From assembly GCA_026461075.1 (NCBI GenBank), contig JAPJNH010000054.1, positions 1 through 45,908 of the forward strand: a DNA stretch of 45,908 nt. Direction: 5' to 3'. The position numbers and the translations under genes are program-made. Shown piece after piece: positions 7,140 through 15,284 of this stretch (the first letter of the stretch is position 1; each line of letters begins with the position of its first letter). The notes under the pieces are model-generated. The model was not told the DNA's origin, ran no database searches, and saw only the letters and a list, made by a program, of their open reading frames with translations. Origin of the DNA: Chitinophagales bacterium. Its GTDB lineage: Bacteria; Bacteroidota; Bacteroidia; Chitinophagales; CAIODY01.

Positions 7140-9500
7140 TTAGGAAGGCATGACCATCAACTTCGCAAACTTGAGCATGATTTTCTTCGCACCGAGCTGT
7201 TGAAACACCACATTCGCAAAAACCTGATCCCCCGCTGTCTCTAAACTTTCCACTACCCCCATACCAAATTTCTGATGGGCAACATTCACCCCAGCCTGAA
7301 TGGCTTCGAGCGGACTCACCACGAAGTTAGCAGGAACCTGAACCGCTGCAGGTGGCGGCGTCGGAGTGCTAGCGGCAGGACGAACCGGTGCGCTAGGCTG
7401 TGCTGGACGGTTGGCAGGATAATCTGTGCGGTTTTGATTGGCAAAGCCCGGACGGGTATTTTTTGCTGCGTTGTTCGTATAGCCACTACGGAAAGAGGTC
7501 ACACGTGTAAAAGCGTCTGGCTCTTGGGCTTTCGGATGACGGATACCACTCGTTTCGGTAAAATGCTCTGGAATTTCAGTCAAGAAGCGACTTGGATCGC
7601 AGAACATCAACTTTCCAAAACGATAACGGTTCAAGGCATAGGTTAAATATAATTTCTCCCTAGCGCGTGTTACCGCTACGTAAAACAAACGTCTCTCCTC
7701 TTCTAAATCAGAGCGATCATCTACACTTCGGGCACTTGGAAATAACTCTTCTTCCATCCCAACGACAAAAATACAAGGATACTCCAAACCCTTTGCAGAA
7801 TGGACCGTCATCAATTTTACCTTATCTTCGTCCTCTTCTTCTGCTTCACTCGAAGTAAGTAATGAAACGGTTTGTAAATAGCTCCCTAAAGATTTATCTA
7901 CGATCTCACCTGTCTCTTCATTCACACGAACTTCTTCTGTAAATTCCTTAATAGAATTGAGTAACTCTTGTACGTTTTCATAACGACTTACCCCTTCTAC
8001 AGTTTTATCTTCTGCCAACTCCTTAATCAAACCTGTTTGTTTGCCAATATATTGAGCAAGGTCGTAGGCATTGGTATTGGCCATCATCCCGGTAAAAGAC
8101 TTAATCATCCACACAAAATCTTCCAAAGACTTTCCGGCTTTGATAGAATATAAAGAGGCGTTGGCAACCACTTCCCAAAGGGTACGGTCTGTTTCGTGCA
8201 TAGCCACTGTTGCCCTATCCATCGTAGTTTTACCGATTCCACGCGCTGGATAATTGATTACACGACGTAATGCTTCTTCATCTTGCCAGTTGACAGTCAG
8301 GCGTAGATAGGCGATAAAGTCTTTGATCTCCTTTCTTTGGTAGAAGGAAAGACCACCATAGATACGATAAGAAATATCTAAACGGCGCAAGGCTTCCTCA
8401 AAAGAACGGGATTGTGCATTGGTACGATAAAGAATCGCGAAATCCTTATTGCGCCAACGGTTGCGCATTTTGTTTTCAAAAATCTTGTCGGCTACCCAAC
8501 GACCTTCTTCGTTATCGGAGGCGGTTTGTACAATTTGTACTTTGTCGCCACCTGGATTTTCGGTCCAGATTTCTTTTTTAATCTGTGCGCGGTTGTTCTC
8601 AATAATGGAGTTTGCCGACTTTACAATATGTTGGGTGCTACGATAGTTTTGTTCGAGCTTGAAGGTCTTCACATCTGGATAGTCCTTTTCGAAGTTGAGG
8701 ATATTGGCAATCGTCGCGCCACGGAAGGCGTAGATCGACTGGGCGTCATCCCCTACTACAGCGATGTTTTCATTAACGGCCGCGAGTTTTTTGATAATCT
8801 CATACTGCGCGAAGTTGGTATCTTGAAACTCATCAATGAGGATATATTTAAACTTGCGTTGGTATTTCGCAAGGGCCTCTGGCGAATTCTCCAAAAGCTC
8901 ATGCATTTTCACCAAAAGATCGTCAAAGTCCATCGCACCACTCTTCTCACAACGCTTGGTATACCATTCAAAAATCTTGCCCATCATCGGACGGCGAGCC
9001 ATTCGATCCTCTGTCATCAACTCCGGACTCAACTGATATTGTTGCCAGTTGATCAAAGAGTTTTTAGCTGAGGAGATTCTTCCTAAAATGCTATTTGGCT
9101 TGTAGATCGCGTCGTCGAGGTTATTTTCCTTGATGATATTTTTGATAACGCTTTTCGCATCATCGGTATCATAAATCGTAAAATTCGTTGGATAGCCTAT
9201 CTTATCGGCTTCCATGCGTAAGATGCGTGCAAATACGCTGTGGAAGGTACCCATCATCACATTTCGCGCTTCGTCACCTACCATGTGCGAGATACGTTCT
9301 TTCATCTCTTGAGCCGCCTTATTGGTAAAGGTTAGTGCCAAGATATTAAATCCATCCACCCCTGAATTCAACATATGAATGATCCTGTAGGTAAGCACGC
9401 GGGTCTTTCCCGAGCCTGCACCTGCAATGATCATAACCGGTCCGTTGATACATTCAACCGCCTTCCTTTGTTCGGGATTCAATTCTTCTAAATACTGCAT
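7140..9500 (-). CDS. pcrA: ATP-dependent DNA helicase PcrA/UvrD
   Basis: A 786-residue superfamily 1A helicase acting in nucleotide excision repair and in clearing proteins from DNA. The N-terminus has LNPEQRKAV (Q motif) and Walker A GAGSGKT at residues 27-33. Later come the Walker B-like IDEFQDTN, motif III GDDAQSIYAFRGA, motif V TVHSAKGLEYP and motif VI YVAVTRAREKLYLTY. A proline-rich linker of about 70 residues leads to a C-terminal Tudor-like segment (VAHQKFGMGVVE), which is characteristic of PcrA. No domain is missing. TATTTTTG at 9537-9530 on the minus strand could be its -7 element, though without a matching TTG. Confidence 0.96.
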   Translation of the reverse strand: MQYLEELNPEQRKAVECINGPVMIIAGAGSGKTRVLTYRIIHMLNSGVDGFNILALTFTNKAAQEMKERISHMVGDEARNVMMGTFHSVFARILRMEADKIGYPTNFTIYDTDDAKSVIKNIIKENNLDDAIYKPNSILGRISSAKNSLINWQQYQLSPELMTEDRMARRPMMGKIFEWYTKRCEKSGAMDFDDLLVKMHELLENSPEALAKYQRKFKYILIDEFQDTNFAQYEIIKKLAAVNENIAVVGDDAQSIYAFRGATIANILNFEKDYPDVKTFKLEQNYRSTQHIVKSANSIIENNRAQIKKEIWTENPGGDKVQIVQTASDNEEGRWVADKIFENKMRNRWRNKDFAILYRTNAQSRSFEEALRRLDISYRIYGGLSFYQRKEIKDFIAYLRLTVNWQDEEALRRVINYPARGIGKTTMDRATVAMHETDRTLWEVVANASLYSIKAGKSLEDFVWMIKSFTGMMANTNAYDLAQYIGKQTGLIKELAEDKTVEGVSRYENVQELLNSIKEFTEEVRVNEETGEIVDKSLGSYLQTVSLLTSSEAEEEDEDKVKLMTVHSAKGLEYPCIFVVGMEEELFPSARSVDDRSDLEEERRLFYVAVTRAREKLYLTYALNRYRFGKLMFCDPSRFLTEIPEHFTETSGIRHPKAQEPDAFTRVTSFRSGYTNNAAKNTRPGFANQNRTDYPANRPAQPSAPVRPAASTPTPPPAAVQVPANFVVSPLEAIQAGVNVAHQKFGMGVVESLETAGDQVFANVVFQQLGAKKIMLKFAKLMVMPS

Positions 9501-9606
9501 AACTCGTTTTTCTATATACGCTTGACTCGCAAAAATAATTTACTTATTAAGGAATTAAGCATAAGCGGGAAAATTAAATTTACTTTGTGTCAGAATTTAT
9601 GCTGAC

Positions 9607-10137
9607 ATGAAGAAAACTAATAACGAAGATTTGGGTAGAATTAGTGTGGAGGAGTATAAAAATAGTCCGAAACACCCGATTGTCATTGTATTAGACAATA
9701 TCCGCAGTTTTCATAACGTAGGTTCGGTATTTCGTACGGCAGACGCCTTTCGTATCGAAGCCGTTTATCTATGTGGCTATACGCCTTGTCCGCCCCACCG
9801 TGATATCCACAAAACCGCTTTAGGAGCTACCGAAAGTGTTACCTGGGAATATCGCGAGAGCACGTTGGATGCAATTCATGAATTAAAAGGTCAAGGTTAT
9901 ACCGTTTATGGCGTTGAACAAGCAGAACCGAAAACGTATTTGAATGAGTTGCAAGTAAACGGTCCGATTGCTTTAGTCATGGGCAGCGAGGTGGGCGGCA
10001 TCGATGAAATAGCGCTTGCAGCATGCGACGCTTGCCTAGAGATTCCACAATGGGGCACCAAGCATTCTTTGAATATATCGGTAGCTACCGGAGTCGTGTT
10101 ATGGGAAGTGATTCGTCAGATCGACCCAAAACATTAA
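9607..10137 (+). CDS. TrmH/SpoU-family RNA 2'-O-methyltransferase
   Basis: A 176-residue SPOUT methyltransferase using S-adenosylmethionine. Motif 1 is VLDNIRSFHNVGSVFRTADA (residues 28-47), motif 2 is ALVMGSEVGGID (about 126-137) and motif 3 is PQWGTKHSLNISVATGVVLW, which forms the trefoil knot. There is no N-terminal substrate-binding extension, so whether tRNA or rRNA is the target is open. It is divergent from pcrA and convergent with the thioesterase gene, whose stop overlaps its own by four bases. Confidence 0.92.
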   Translation: MKKTNNEDLGRISVEEYKNSPKHPIVIVLDNIRSFHNVGSVFRTADAFRIEAVYLCGYTPCPPHRDIHKTALGATESVTWEYRESTLDAIHELKGQGYTVYGVEQAEPKTYLNELQVNGPIALVMGSEVGGIDEIALAACDACLEIPQWGTKHSLNISVATGVVLWEVIRQIDPKH

Positions 10138-10604
10138 TCCAATTTCGGCAGTTCGAACTTCATATGTCGAGCAGCCACTTGTGGCAAAACAGCCACAGTA
10201 TGGCGCGACAAGCACATTAAATTACCGGATTCATCTGTAATTTTAATCTCCCAAATTTGGGTCATTCTTCCCAAGTGAATCGGCTTTGCTGTGCCGAGCA
10301 CATAACCTTCATGTTTCGTGCGAATGTGATTGGCATTAATCTCCAAACCAACCGCATAATTCACATCTTGGTCTAAACACAAGTTGGCAGCCAAGCTTCC
10401 GATTGTCTCCGCTAAGGCAACATTCGCTCCGCCATGTAAAAGTCCTGCGCTCTGGCGTGTACGCTGATCCACAGGCATTTTAGCGACTAGATAGTCGTTA
10501 CCCACTTCGACACATTCAATACCCAAAAGTTGAATCATATTGGTCATGAATAGCTCATTGATACGTTGCGGAGTGAGTTGGTATTTCCAAATAATGGTAG
10601 ACAT
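10134..10604 (-). CDS. Hotdog-fold acyl-CoA thioesterase (PaaI/MenI-like)
   Basis: The 156-residue protein has the single hotdog domain of the PaaI/YdiI group. RQSAGLLHGGANVALAETIG carries the conserved GG and a Glu in the position of the catalytic acid, followed by the long central helix. The later NANHIRTKHEGYVLGTAKP and IWEIKITDESGNL strands fit the same family. In other bacteria this group includes the 1,4-dihydroxy-2-naphthoyl-CoA hydrolase of menaquinone synthesis, but no other men genes are in the window, so the substrate is left open. The gene is monocistronic. Confidence 0.85.
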   Translation of the reverse strand: MSTIIWKYQLTPQRINELFMTNMIQLLGIECVEVGNDYLVAKMPVDQRTRQSAGLLHGGANVALAETIGSLAANLCLDQDVNYAVGLEINANHIRTKHEGYVLGTAKPIHLGRMTQIWEIKITDESGNLMCLSRHTVAVLPQVAARHMKFELPKLD

Positions 10605-10699
10605 AGCTAATTTTTTAACGGGGCGAAGATAATGCCTTTTATTGCAGGATACTATCCCAAGTAAATTGCGTATTTTCGCGCGAGCAATTCAGAAATTTT

Positions 10700-12811
10700 A
10701 TGTCGAAGCAACGTTTTCTTATTACGGCGGCCCTTCCTTATGCGAACGGTCCTATTCATATCGGTCATTTAGCAGGCTGTCATTTGCCTGCGGATATTTT
10801 TGCTCGATACAGGCGTATGCAAGGCGACGACGTATTGTTTATTTGCGGTACGGATGAGCATGGTGTACCTATCACCATTGCAGCCAAGAAAGAGAATACA
10901 ACGCCACAAGCCGTTGCTGATAAGTATCATGAGCTGATCGATGTTTCTCTATATAAGTTTGGCATTTCTTTCGACAACTTCTCAAGAACAACGAACCAAG
11001 TCCATAAGGACACGGCAGCGGAGTTCTTCACGCACCTTTACGATAAGGGACTTTTTATTGAAAAAGAAGAAGAGCAATTTTTTGATGAGCAGAACCAACA
11101 GTTTCTTGCCGACCGTTATATCATGGGCACTTGTCCGAAATGCGGTAACGACAGAGCTTACGGCGATCAATGTGAAAAATGTGGTAGCACTTTAAATCCG
11201 CGCGACCTCATCAATCCGCGTTCAACAATTTCTGACCAGGCATTGGTGATGAAGCCTACAAAGCATTGGTATATTCCATTAGATCAGTATGAGGCTTGGT
11301 TGAGAGAATGGATTTTGGAAGGTCATAAAGAATGGAAGACGAATGTATACGGTCAGTGTAAAAGCTGGATTGATGGCGGTTTGCAAGCACGTGCGGTGAC
11401 GCGTGATTTGGATTGGGGTATTCCTGTTCCTTTAGCAGATGCAAAAGGAAAGGTATTATACGTTTGGTTCGACGCACCGATAGGTTATATAAGCGCTACG
11501 AAAGAGATTACGAACGATTGGAAGAAATACTGGTGTAACGAAGACACACGTTTAATTCACTTCTTAGGAAAGGACAATATCGTGTTTCACTGTATCATCT
11601 TCCCTACCATGTTGAAAATGCATGGCGGTTTTGTATTGCCTGAAAATGTCCCTGCGAATGAGTTCTTGAATTTGGAAGGTGATAAAATCTCCACTTCTAG
11701 AAATTGGGCGGTTTGGTTGCATGAATATTTAGAAGAATTCCCAGAACAACAGGACGTCTTGCGTTATGTATTGGCTGCCAATGCGCCAGAGACGAAGGAC
11801 AATGATTTCACCTGGAAAGACTTCCAGGATCGCAATAACAGCGAGTTGGTTGCGATTTTAGGTAATTTCTTTAATAGAAGTTTAGTCTTAGCACATAAGT
11901 TTTGTGGTGGAAGAATTCCTGCCCATCATGTTTTATTCGATGGTCCTTTAGAGGAGCAATTATGGGGCGAAGTGGAGGCTGGCAAGCAGAAGATAGAGGC
12001 GGCGATGGCGCAGTATAAAATTCGTGAAGCCTTACAAGAGATGATGAACGTGGCACGCGCTGGTAATAAGTATCTAACGGAGTTAGAGCCTTGGAAAAAA
12101 GCAAAAGGTGATTACTATGTTGGCGAAACAGAGGAAGACCAATTACATAATAAATACTTAGTAGAAAATTGCCTATTCCACTGTTTACAGTTATCGGCGA
12201 ACTTGTCGATTTTGATGTATCCATTCATGCCATTTACGGCGAAGAAGATGTTGTTACATTTCAATATTGATAAGCGCGCAAATGAGTTATTGAAATGGGA
12301 GCATATTGGAAGAAAAGATTTATTGTCGACAAGATATATCATCAACAATCCTGTTTTGTTATTTAAGAAAGTAGAAGACGAACAGATTGCTGCGCAGATG
12401 GAGAAGTTGAATCAGCAGAAAATGGCAAGTGCAGCTGCAACTGCAGTGGTAAAGGAAGAGAGCGTGGCAACGGAGCCATTGAAAGCAGAAATCGCTTTTG
12501 ATGATTTCGCTAAAATGGATTTACGTGTAGGGACGATTATCGAGGCTGAGCGTGTACCGAAGGCGGATAAGCTTTTGAAGTTGACGGTCGATCTTGGTTT
12601 TGAAAAACGCACGGTGGTGAGTGGCATTGCCGCACATTACGCTCCTGAAGATATCATCGGTCAGCAGGTAACTTTGCTTGCGAATTTAGCTCCGCGAAAA
12701 ATGCGTGGCGTTGAAAGTCAAGGGATGATTTTAATGGCTGAAGATGCGGATGGCAAGTTGCAGTTTATGCAACCGAAAAATACGACTAGCAACGGCTCTA
12801 GCGTTGCTTAG
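10700..12811 (+). CDS. metG: Methionyl-tRNA synthetase with C-terminal tRNA-binding domain
   Basis: A 703-residue class I synthetase charging tRNA-Met. The HIGH motif is at residues 20-23, a four-Cys zinc knuckle lies near 144-163 (CPKCG then CEKCG), and the KMSKS loop appears as KISTS near residue 330, the usual form in this phylum. The anticodon-binding helical domain follows. After an Ala-rich linker, the last 110 residues form an EMAPII/Trbp111-type tRNA-binding domain (FAKMDLRVGTIIEAE, then GVESQGMIL) that aids dimerisation and tRNA capture. A tRNA-Arg gene begins only five bases after its stop codon. Confidence 0.97.
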   Translation: MSKQRFLITAALPYANGPIHIGHLAGCHLPADIFARYRRMQGDDVLFICGTDEHGVPITIAAKKENTTPQAVADKYHELIDVSLYKFGISFDNFSRTTNQVHKDTAAEFFTHLYDKGLFIEKEEEQFFDEQNQQFLADRYIMGTCPKCGNDRAYGDQCEKCGSTLNPRDLINPRSTISDQALVMKPTKHWYIPLDQYEAWLREWILEGHKEWKTNVYGQCKSWIDGGLQARAVTRDLDWGIPVPLADAKGKVLYVWFDAPIGYISATKEITNDWKKYWCNEDTRLIHFLGKDNIVFHCIIFPTMLKMHGGFVLPENVPANEFLNLEGDKISTSRNWAVWLHEYLEEFPEQQDVLRYVLAANAPETKDNDFTWKDFQDRNNSELVAILGNFFNRSLVLAHKFCGGRIPAHHVLFDGPLEEQLWGEVEAGKQKIEAAMAQYKIREALQEMMNVARAGNKYLTELEPWKKAKGDYYVGETEEDQLHNKYLVENCLFHCLQLSANLSILMYPFMPFTAKKMLLHFNIDKRANELLKWEHIGRKDLLSTRYIINNPVLLFKKVEDEQIAAQMEKLNQQKMASAAATAVVKEESVATEPLKAEIAFDDFAKMDLRVGTIIEAERVPKADKLLKLTVDLGFEKRTVVSGIAAHYAPEDIIGQQVTLLANLAPRKMRGVESQGMILMAEDADGKLQFMQPKNTTSNGSSVA

Positions 12812-12816
12812 TGGCT

Positions 12817-12888
12817 GGCCTCGTAGTTCAATGGATAGAACGGAAGTTTCCTAAACTTTAAATACAGGTTCGATCCCTGTCGAGGCTA
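12817..12888 (+). tRNA. tRNA-Arg (anticodon CCT)
   Basis: Acceptor GGCCTCG pairs with CGAGGCT (first pair G-U), the D-stem is GTTC/GAAC, the anticodon stem GAAGT/ACTTT encloses TTCCTAA giving CCT, and the T-stem ACAGG/CCTGT encloses TTCGATC. CCA is not encoded. It starts five bases after the metG stop with no promoter of its own visible, so it may be processed from the metG transcript. The palindromic repeat array begins 10 bases further on. Confidence 0.95.
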
Positions 12889-12897
12889 CATTGTATA

Positions 12898-13252
12898 TGC
12901 CACGGTTCGTCCCGAACTCCCGAAACTTCGGGACGGGACCCAATGCAACGGTTCGTGTCCCCACGAACCGTAATAATTTCAAAAAAACAATTAATTATAA
13001 TGCATTCAATATGGATCGTGAGACACGAACCATAACGGTTTATCATGCCACGGTTCGTCCTGAACTCCCGAAACTTCGGGACGGGACTCAATGCAACGGT
13101 TCGTGTCCCCACGAACCGTAATAATTTCAAAAAAAAACAATTAATTATAATGCATTCAATATGGTTCGTGAGACACGAACCATAACGGTTTTTAATGCAA
13201 TGGTTGGTCCCGAACTCCCGAAACTTCGGGACGGGACACCACGAACCGTAAA
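12898..13252. repeat. Left palindromic repeat array (two full units, one partial)
   Basis: Two tandem units of 148 and 150 bases start at 12898 and 13046, each in the order H1-H2-H3 (unit 1: 12909-12939, 12948-12971, 13011-13033; unit 2: 13057-13087, 13096-13119, 13161-13183). H2 is a perfect 10-bp stem in both units; H3 is perfect in unit 2 and has one mismatch in unit 1. A third unit starts at 13196 but keeps only H1 (13207-13237), fused directly to the right arm of H2 (ending 13249), so it lost the part between. The 429 bases between tRNA-Arg and the transposase hold only this array and about 65 AT-rich bases. Confidence 0.93.
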
Positions 13253-13317
13253 ATTATACTGCACAAAACAATATCTAGACCAATTGTCACGTTATATAGG
13301 TAATTAAAATTAATAAC

Positions 13318-13875
13318 GTGAATAGCAAGAAGTCAATAAGGCGGAAATCATATACTGAACCAGGTAAACTTTACTTTTTCACAGCAACAATAAATCAGTG
13401 GGAGCGTCTATTTGAGTTAGAGAGAAATAAAGAAATTGTAATCGAATGTTTGCAACATCTATCAAACACGAATAAAATAAGAGTTTATGGTATTGTAATA
13501 ATGCCTACGCATCTGCATATAATATGGCAAATTCTAGAATCAAACAACAAAGAATCCCCACAAACAACATTTTTAAAATTCACAGCGCATGCATTTCTAA
13601 AAACTATTAAAGACAAAAAGAAACAATTGTTAAGTAATTATAGAGTCAATGCAAACAACAAACGTTATGCATTCTGGCAAAGAGATTCACTTGCTTTCGA
13701 ATTAACAAAGAGAAAAACAGCATTAACAAAATTAAATTACATTCACAACAACCCTATTGCTAAACACTGGCGACTAGCAAGCTCACCTGAGGAATACAAA
13801 TATTCATCTGCACAATTTTACAAGAATGGAGAAAACAATTTTTCATTTCTGAAGCACATCATTGAAGTTATTTAG
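13318..13875 (+). CDS. REP-associated tyrosine transposase (RAYT, IS200-like Y1)
   Basis: The 185-residue protein belongs to the Y1 (HUH) transposase superfamily. GKLYFFTATI begins the catalytic fold, the HUH motif is MPTHLHIIW (about residues 62-70), and the C-terminal segment contains LNYIHNNPIAKHW, whose Tyr is the likely nucleophile, then SSPEEYKYSSAQFY, a typical RAYT ending. The start codon is GTG at 13318; no better ATG is seen upstream. Nothing appears truncated, so it may be active. It is visibly more AT- and Asn/Lys-rich than its neighbours, consistent with transfer. In other bacteria RAYTs cut and join REP hairpins in single-stranded DNA and do not mobilise like true IS elements. 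Confidence 0.87.
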   Translation: MNSKKSIRRKSYTEPGKLYFFTATINQWERLFELERNKEIVIECLQHLSNTNKIRVYGIVIMPTHLHIIWQILESNNKESPQTTFLKFTAHAFLKTIKDKKKQLLSNYRVNANNKRYAFWQRDSLAFELTKRKTALTKLNYIHNNPIAKHWRLASSPEEYKYSSAQFYKNGENNFSFLKHIIEVI

Positions 13876-13887
13876 ATTGAATTTGAA

Positions 13888-14278
13888 ATGGTTCGTGAGC
13901 CACGAACCATAACGGTTTATCATGCAACGGTTCGTTTTTCTTGCCACGGTTCGTGTCCCCACGAACCGTAATAAATTCAAAAAAAAACGATTAATTACTT
14001 CAAGATGGTTCGTGAGACACGAACCAATACATATTTCCTTTACAACACCCCATTACTCTTATAAAACAAAATACTCTTGCCACGGTTCGTGTCCCCACGA
14101 ACCGTGATAATTTCAAAAAAAACAATTAATCACAATACATTCAAGATGGTTCGTGAGACACGAACCATAACGGTTTTTCATGCCGCGGTTCGTCCCGAAC
14201 ATTCGGGACATTACGTAAGACACGAACCATTACATATTTCCTTTACAACACCCCTTTACTCTTGTAAAACAAAATACT
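13888..14278. repeat. Right palindromic repeat array with embedded gene-tail duplicate
   Basis: Hairpins in order are H3 (13888-13910), H2 (13946-13969), H3 (14005-14027, last pair mismatched), a 61-base tail copy (ending 14075), H2 (14082-14105), H3 (14146-14168), a compact H1 with perfect 8-bp arms GTCCCGAA/TTCGGGAC (14192-14209), and the second tail copy (14218-14278). The array runs into the 3' end of the minus-strand epimerase-like gene. No gene other than that 3' end is seen in these bases. Confidence 0.92.
14015..14075. repeat. Duplicate of the 3' end of the epimerase-like gene
   Basis: These 61 bases match 14218-14278 at 58 positions. The original copy at 14243-14278 encodes the stop and last 11 codons of the epimerase-like gene, so this is a detached gene tail carried inside the repeat array, 203 bases away. 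It begins in the right arm of an H3 hairpin and is followed by CTTGCC, which starts the next H2 module. Confidence 0.9.
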
Positions 14279-15163
14279 ACGCTTAATCCCCTCTTCTACC
14301 CCAAAGGACAGGGAAGAATTATGCGGAACATATTCTACCTTATTGGAAATGGCATTTAGTTTATTAATTCCTACGCTTCGAAAAAGACGAATTAAAAAAC
14401 TAGGAATACGAACAAGTCTATTGGGATGTGATAAGCTTTGCGCAAGCAAGGTGTAAAAATCTTTCAAGGACATCGCTGTACCAACATTGCGTATTTCGAG
14501 ATTTGTAGTGCTATCGAAGGCGGATTTTATCTCTTCCACTAAATCTTTAACGTAGACGTAGTTAACCATCGCCCCTTCACTATAAATAGCTGGTCGGCCT
14601 TTTTGTAATTGCTGACAGAGATTCAATAAAGCATTGAATGGATGATGTTCGCCAAATACATTGGTCGGACGAAGGATGCAACAATTGATTTGGCCAGCGT
14701 GTGCTGCTTTCGATAGAATCTCTTCCGACTTCAACTTCGTTATTTCATATCGGTTCTTTGGATCGCAGGGATAGAATTCATCCACTAAAACAGTTTTGGC
14801 TGCGTATTGCATACCCACCACCCCAACACTACTCAAATGAAGTATTTTAGGCACCTGACAAAACACCGCTGCATCTGCTAAATTTTGCACCCCAATAATA
14901 TTACTCGCCTCCATCATCGACTCATTACGAATTTCAGCGGCTATATTCACTACTAAATCTTGTCCAGCGAACGCACGTTTCAAACTTTCAACATCCGCTA
15001 AATCAGCCACAACTTGTTCGCACTTACTAAAATCAGCCCACGTAGATTTTGAAAAGCTTCTACTAATAATTCTAACATTATATCGGTTGTAGTCGATACT
15101 TTCTAAAAAGTGCTGTCCGACAAAACCCGTTGCTCCGGTAATTACTAGGTTAAATTTAGCCAT
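14243..15163 (-). CDS. NAD-dependent epimerase/dehydratase family protein (extended SDR)
   Basis: The 306-residue protein has the Rossmann motif TGATGFVG (residues 10-17), an acidic DLADVESLKRAF segment, the catalytic YEITK (Tyr-x3-Lys, about residue 138) and the downstream RPTNVFGEHHP seen in nucleotide-sugar epimerases and related reductases. The substrate could be a nucleotide sugar, a sterol-like compound or a flavonoid-like compound; the sequence does not decide. Its last 11 codons (SILFYKSKGVL) lie in a block duplicated in the adjacent repeat array, so the present C-terminus may have been reshaped by repeat activity. It is divergent from the thioredoxin gene. Confidence 0.87.
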   Translation of the reverse strand: MAKFNLVITGATGFVGQHFLESIDYNRYNVRIISRSFSKSTWADFSKCEQVVADLADVESLKRAFAGQDLVVNIAAEIRNESMMEASNIIGVQNLADAAVFCQVPKILHLSSVGVVGMQYAAKTVLVDEFYPCDPKNRYEITKLKSEEILSKAAHAGQINCCILRPTNVFGEHHPFNALLNLCQQLQKGRPAIYSEGAMVNYVYVKDLVEEIKSAFDSTTNLEIRNVGTAMSLKDFYTLLAQSLSHPNRLVRIPSFLIRLFRSVGINKLNAISNKVEYVPHNSSLSFGVEEGIKRSILFYKSKGVL

Positions 15164-15260
15164 GTCACAAAATACGCAAATTGAGCGCGTTAAAAAAAAT
15201 GATAATTAGGCCCATTTGGAAGCGTAACATAAGTTACCGAACTTAAAACATCAAAACAAT

Positions 15261-15268
15261 TACCTTTG
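15261..15268 (+). promoter_or_regulatory. Probable -7 element of the thioredoxin gene
   Basis: TACCTTTG matches the Bacteroidota -7 consensus TAnnTTTG and lies 16 bases before the start codon. No TTG is found at the expected upstream distance, so the call rests on one element. Confidence 0.5.
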
Positions 15269-15284
15269 TTAAAACAAAAAGAAC

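Larger units (their letters stand above)
12898..14278. mobile_element. RAYT transposase with flanking palindromic repeat arrays (REPtron-like locus)
   Basis: A REP-associated tyrosine transposase gene (13318-13875) sits between two arrays made from the same three hairpin types. H1 has arms GTCCCG/CGGGAC around an inner TCCCGAA/TTCGGGA. H2 has arms ACGGTTCGTG/CACGAACCGT with a 4-base loop. H3 has arms ATGGTTCGTG/CACGAACCAT with a 3-base loop. H2 and H3 are joined by an A-rich linker. This is the arrangement described for REPtrons, in which a domesticated IS200-like transposase is surrounded by the REP/BIME sequences it acts on. Neither end shows an obvious target-site duplication. The locus fills the space between tRNA-Arg and an epimerase-like gene. 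Confidence 0.8.

Noticed and set aside
8412-9071. 219-codon open frame antisense to pcrA
   Set aside because: It lies wholly within the well-conserved helicase gene, has no recognisable domain, and is an expected codon-bias shadow.
11686-11700. Degenerate KMSKS motif in MetG (KISTS)
   Set aside because: This form is usual in Bacteroidota MetG and does not suggest loss of function.
12898-14278. CRISPR-like array, because of short repeats at regular distance
   Set aside because: The repeats are mixed hairpins with conserved, not unique, sequences between them, and no cas genes occur; a RAYT transposase explains them better.
12817-14278. Integrative element attached at tRNA-Arg
   Set aside because: No tyrosine or serine integrase and no second copy of the tRNA 3' end (CGATCCCTGTCGAGGC) is seen in the window.
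12858-14286. Several short open frames on both strands inside the repeat arrays
   Set aside because: They consist of translated hairpin repeats with no start context or family resemblance; palindromes keep frames open by chance.
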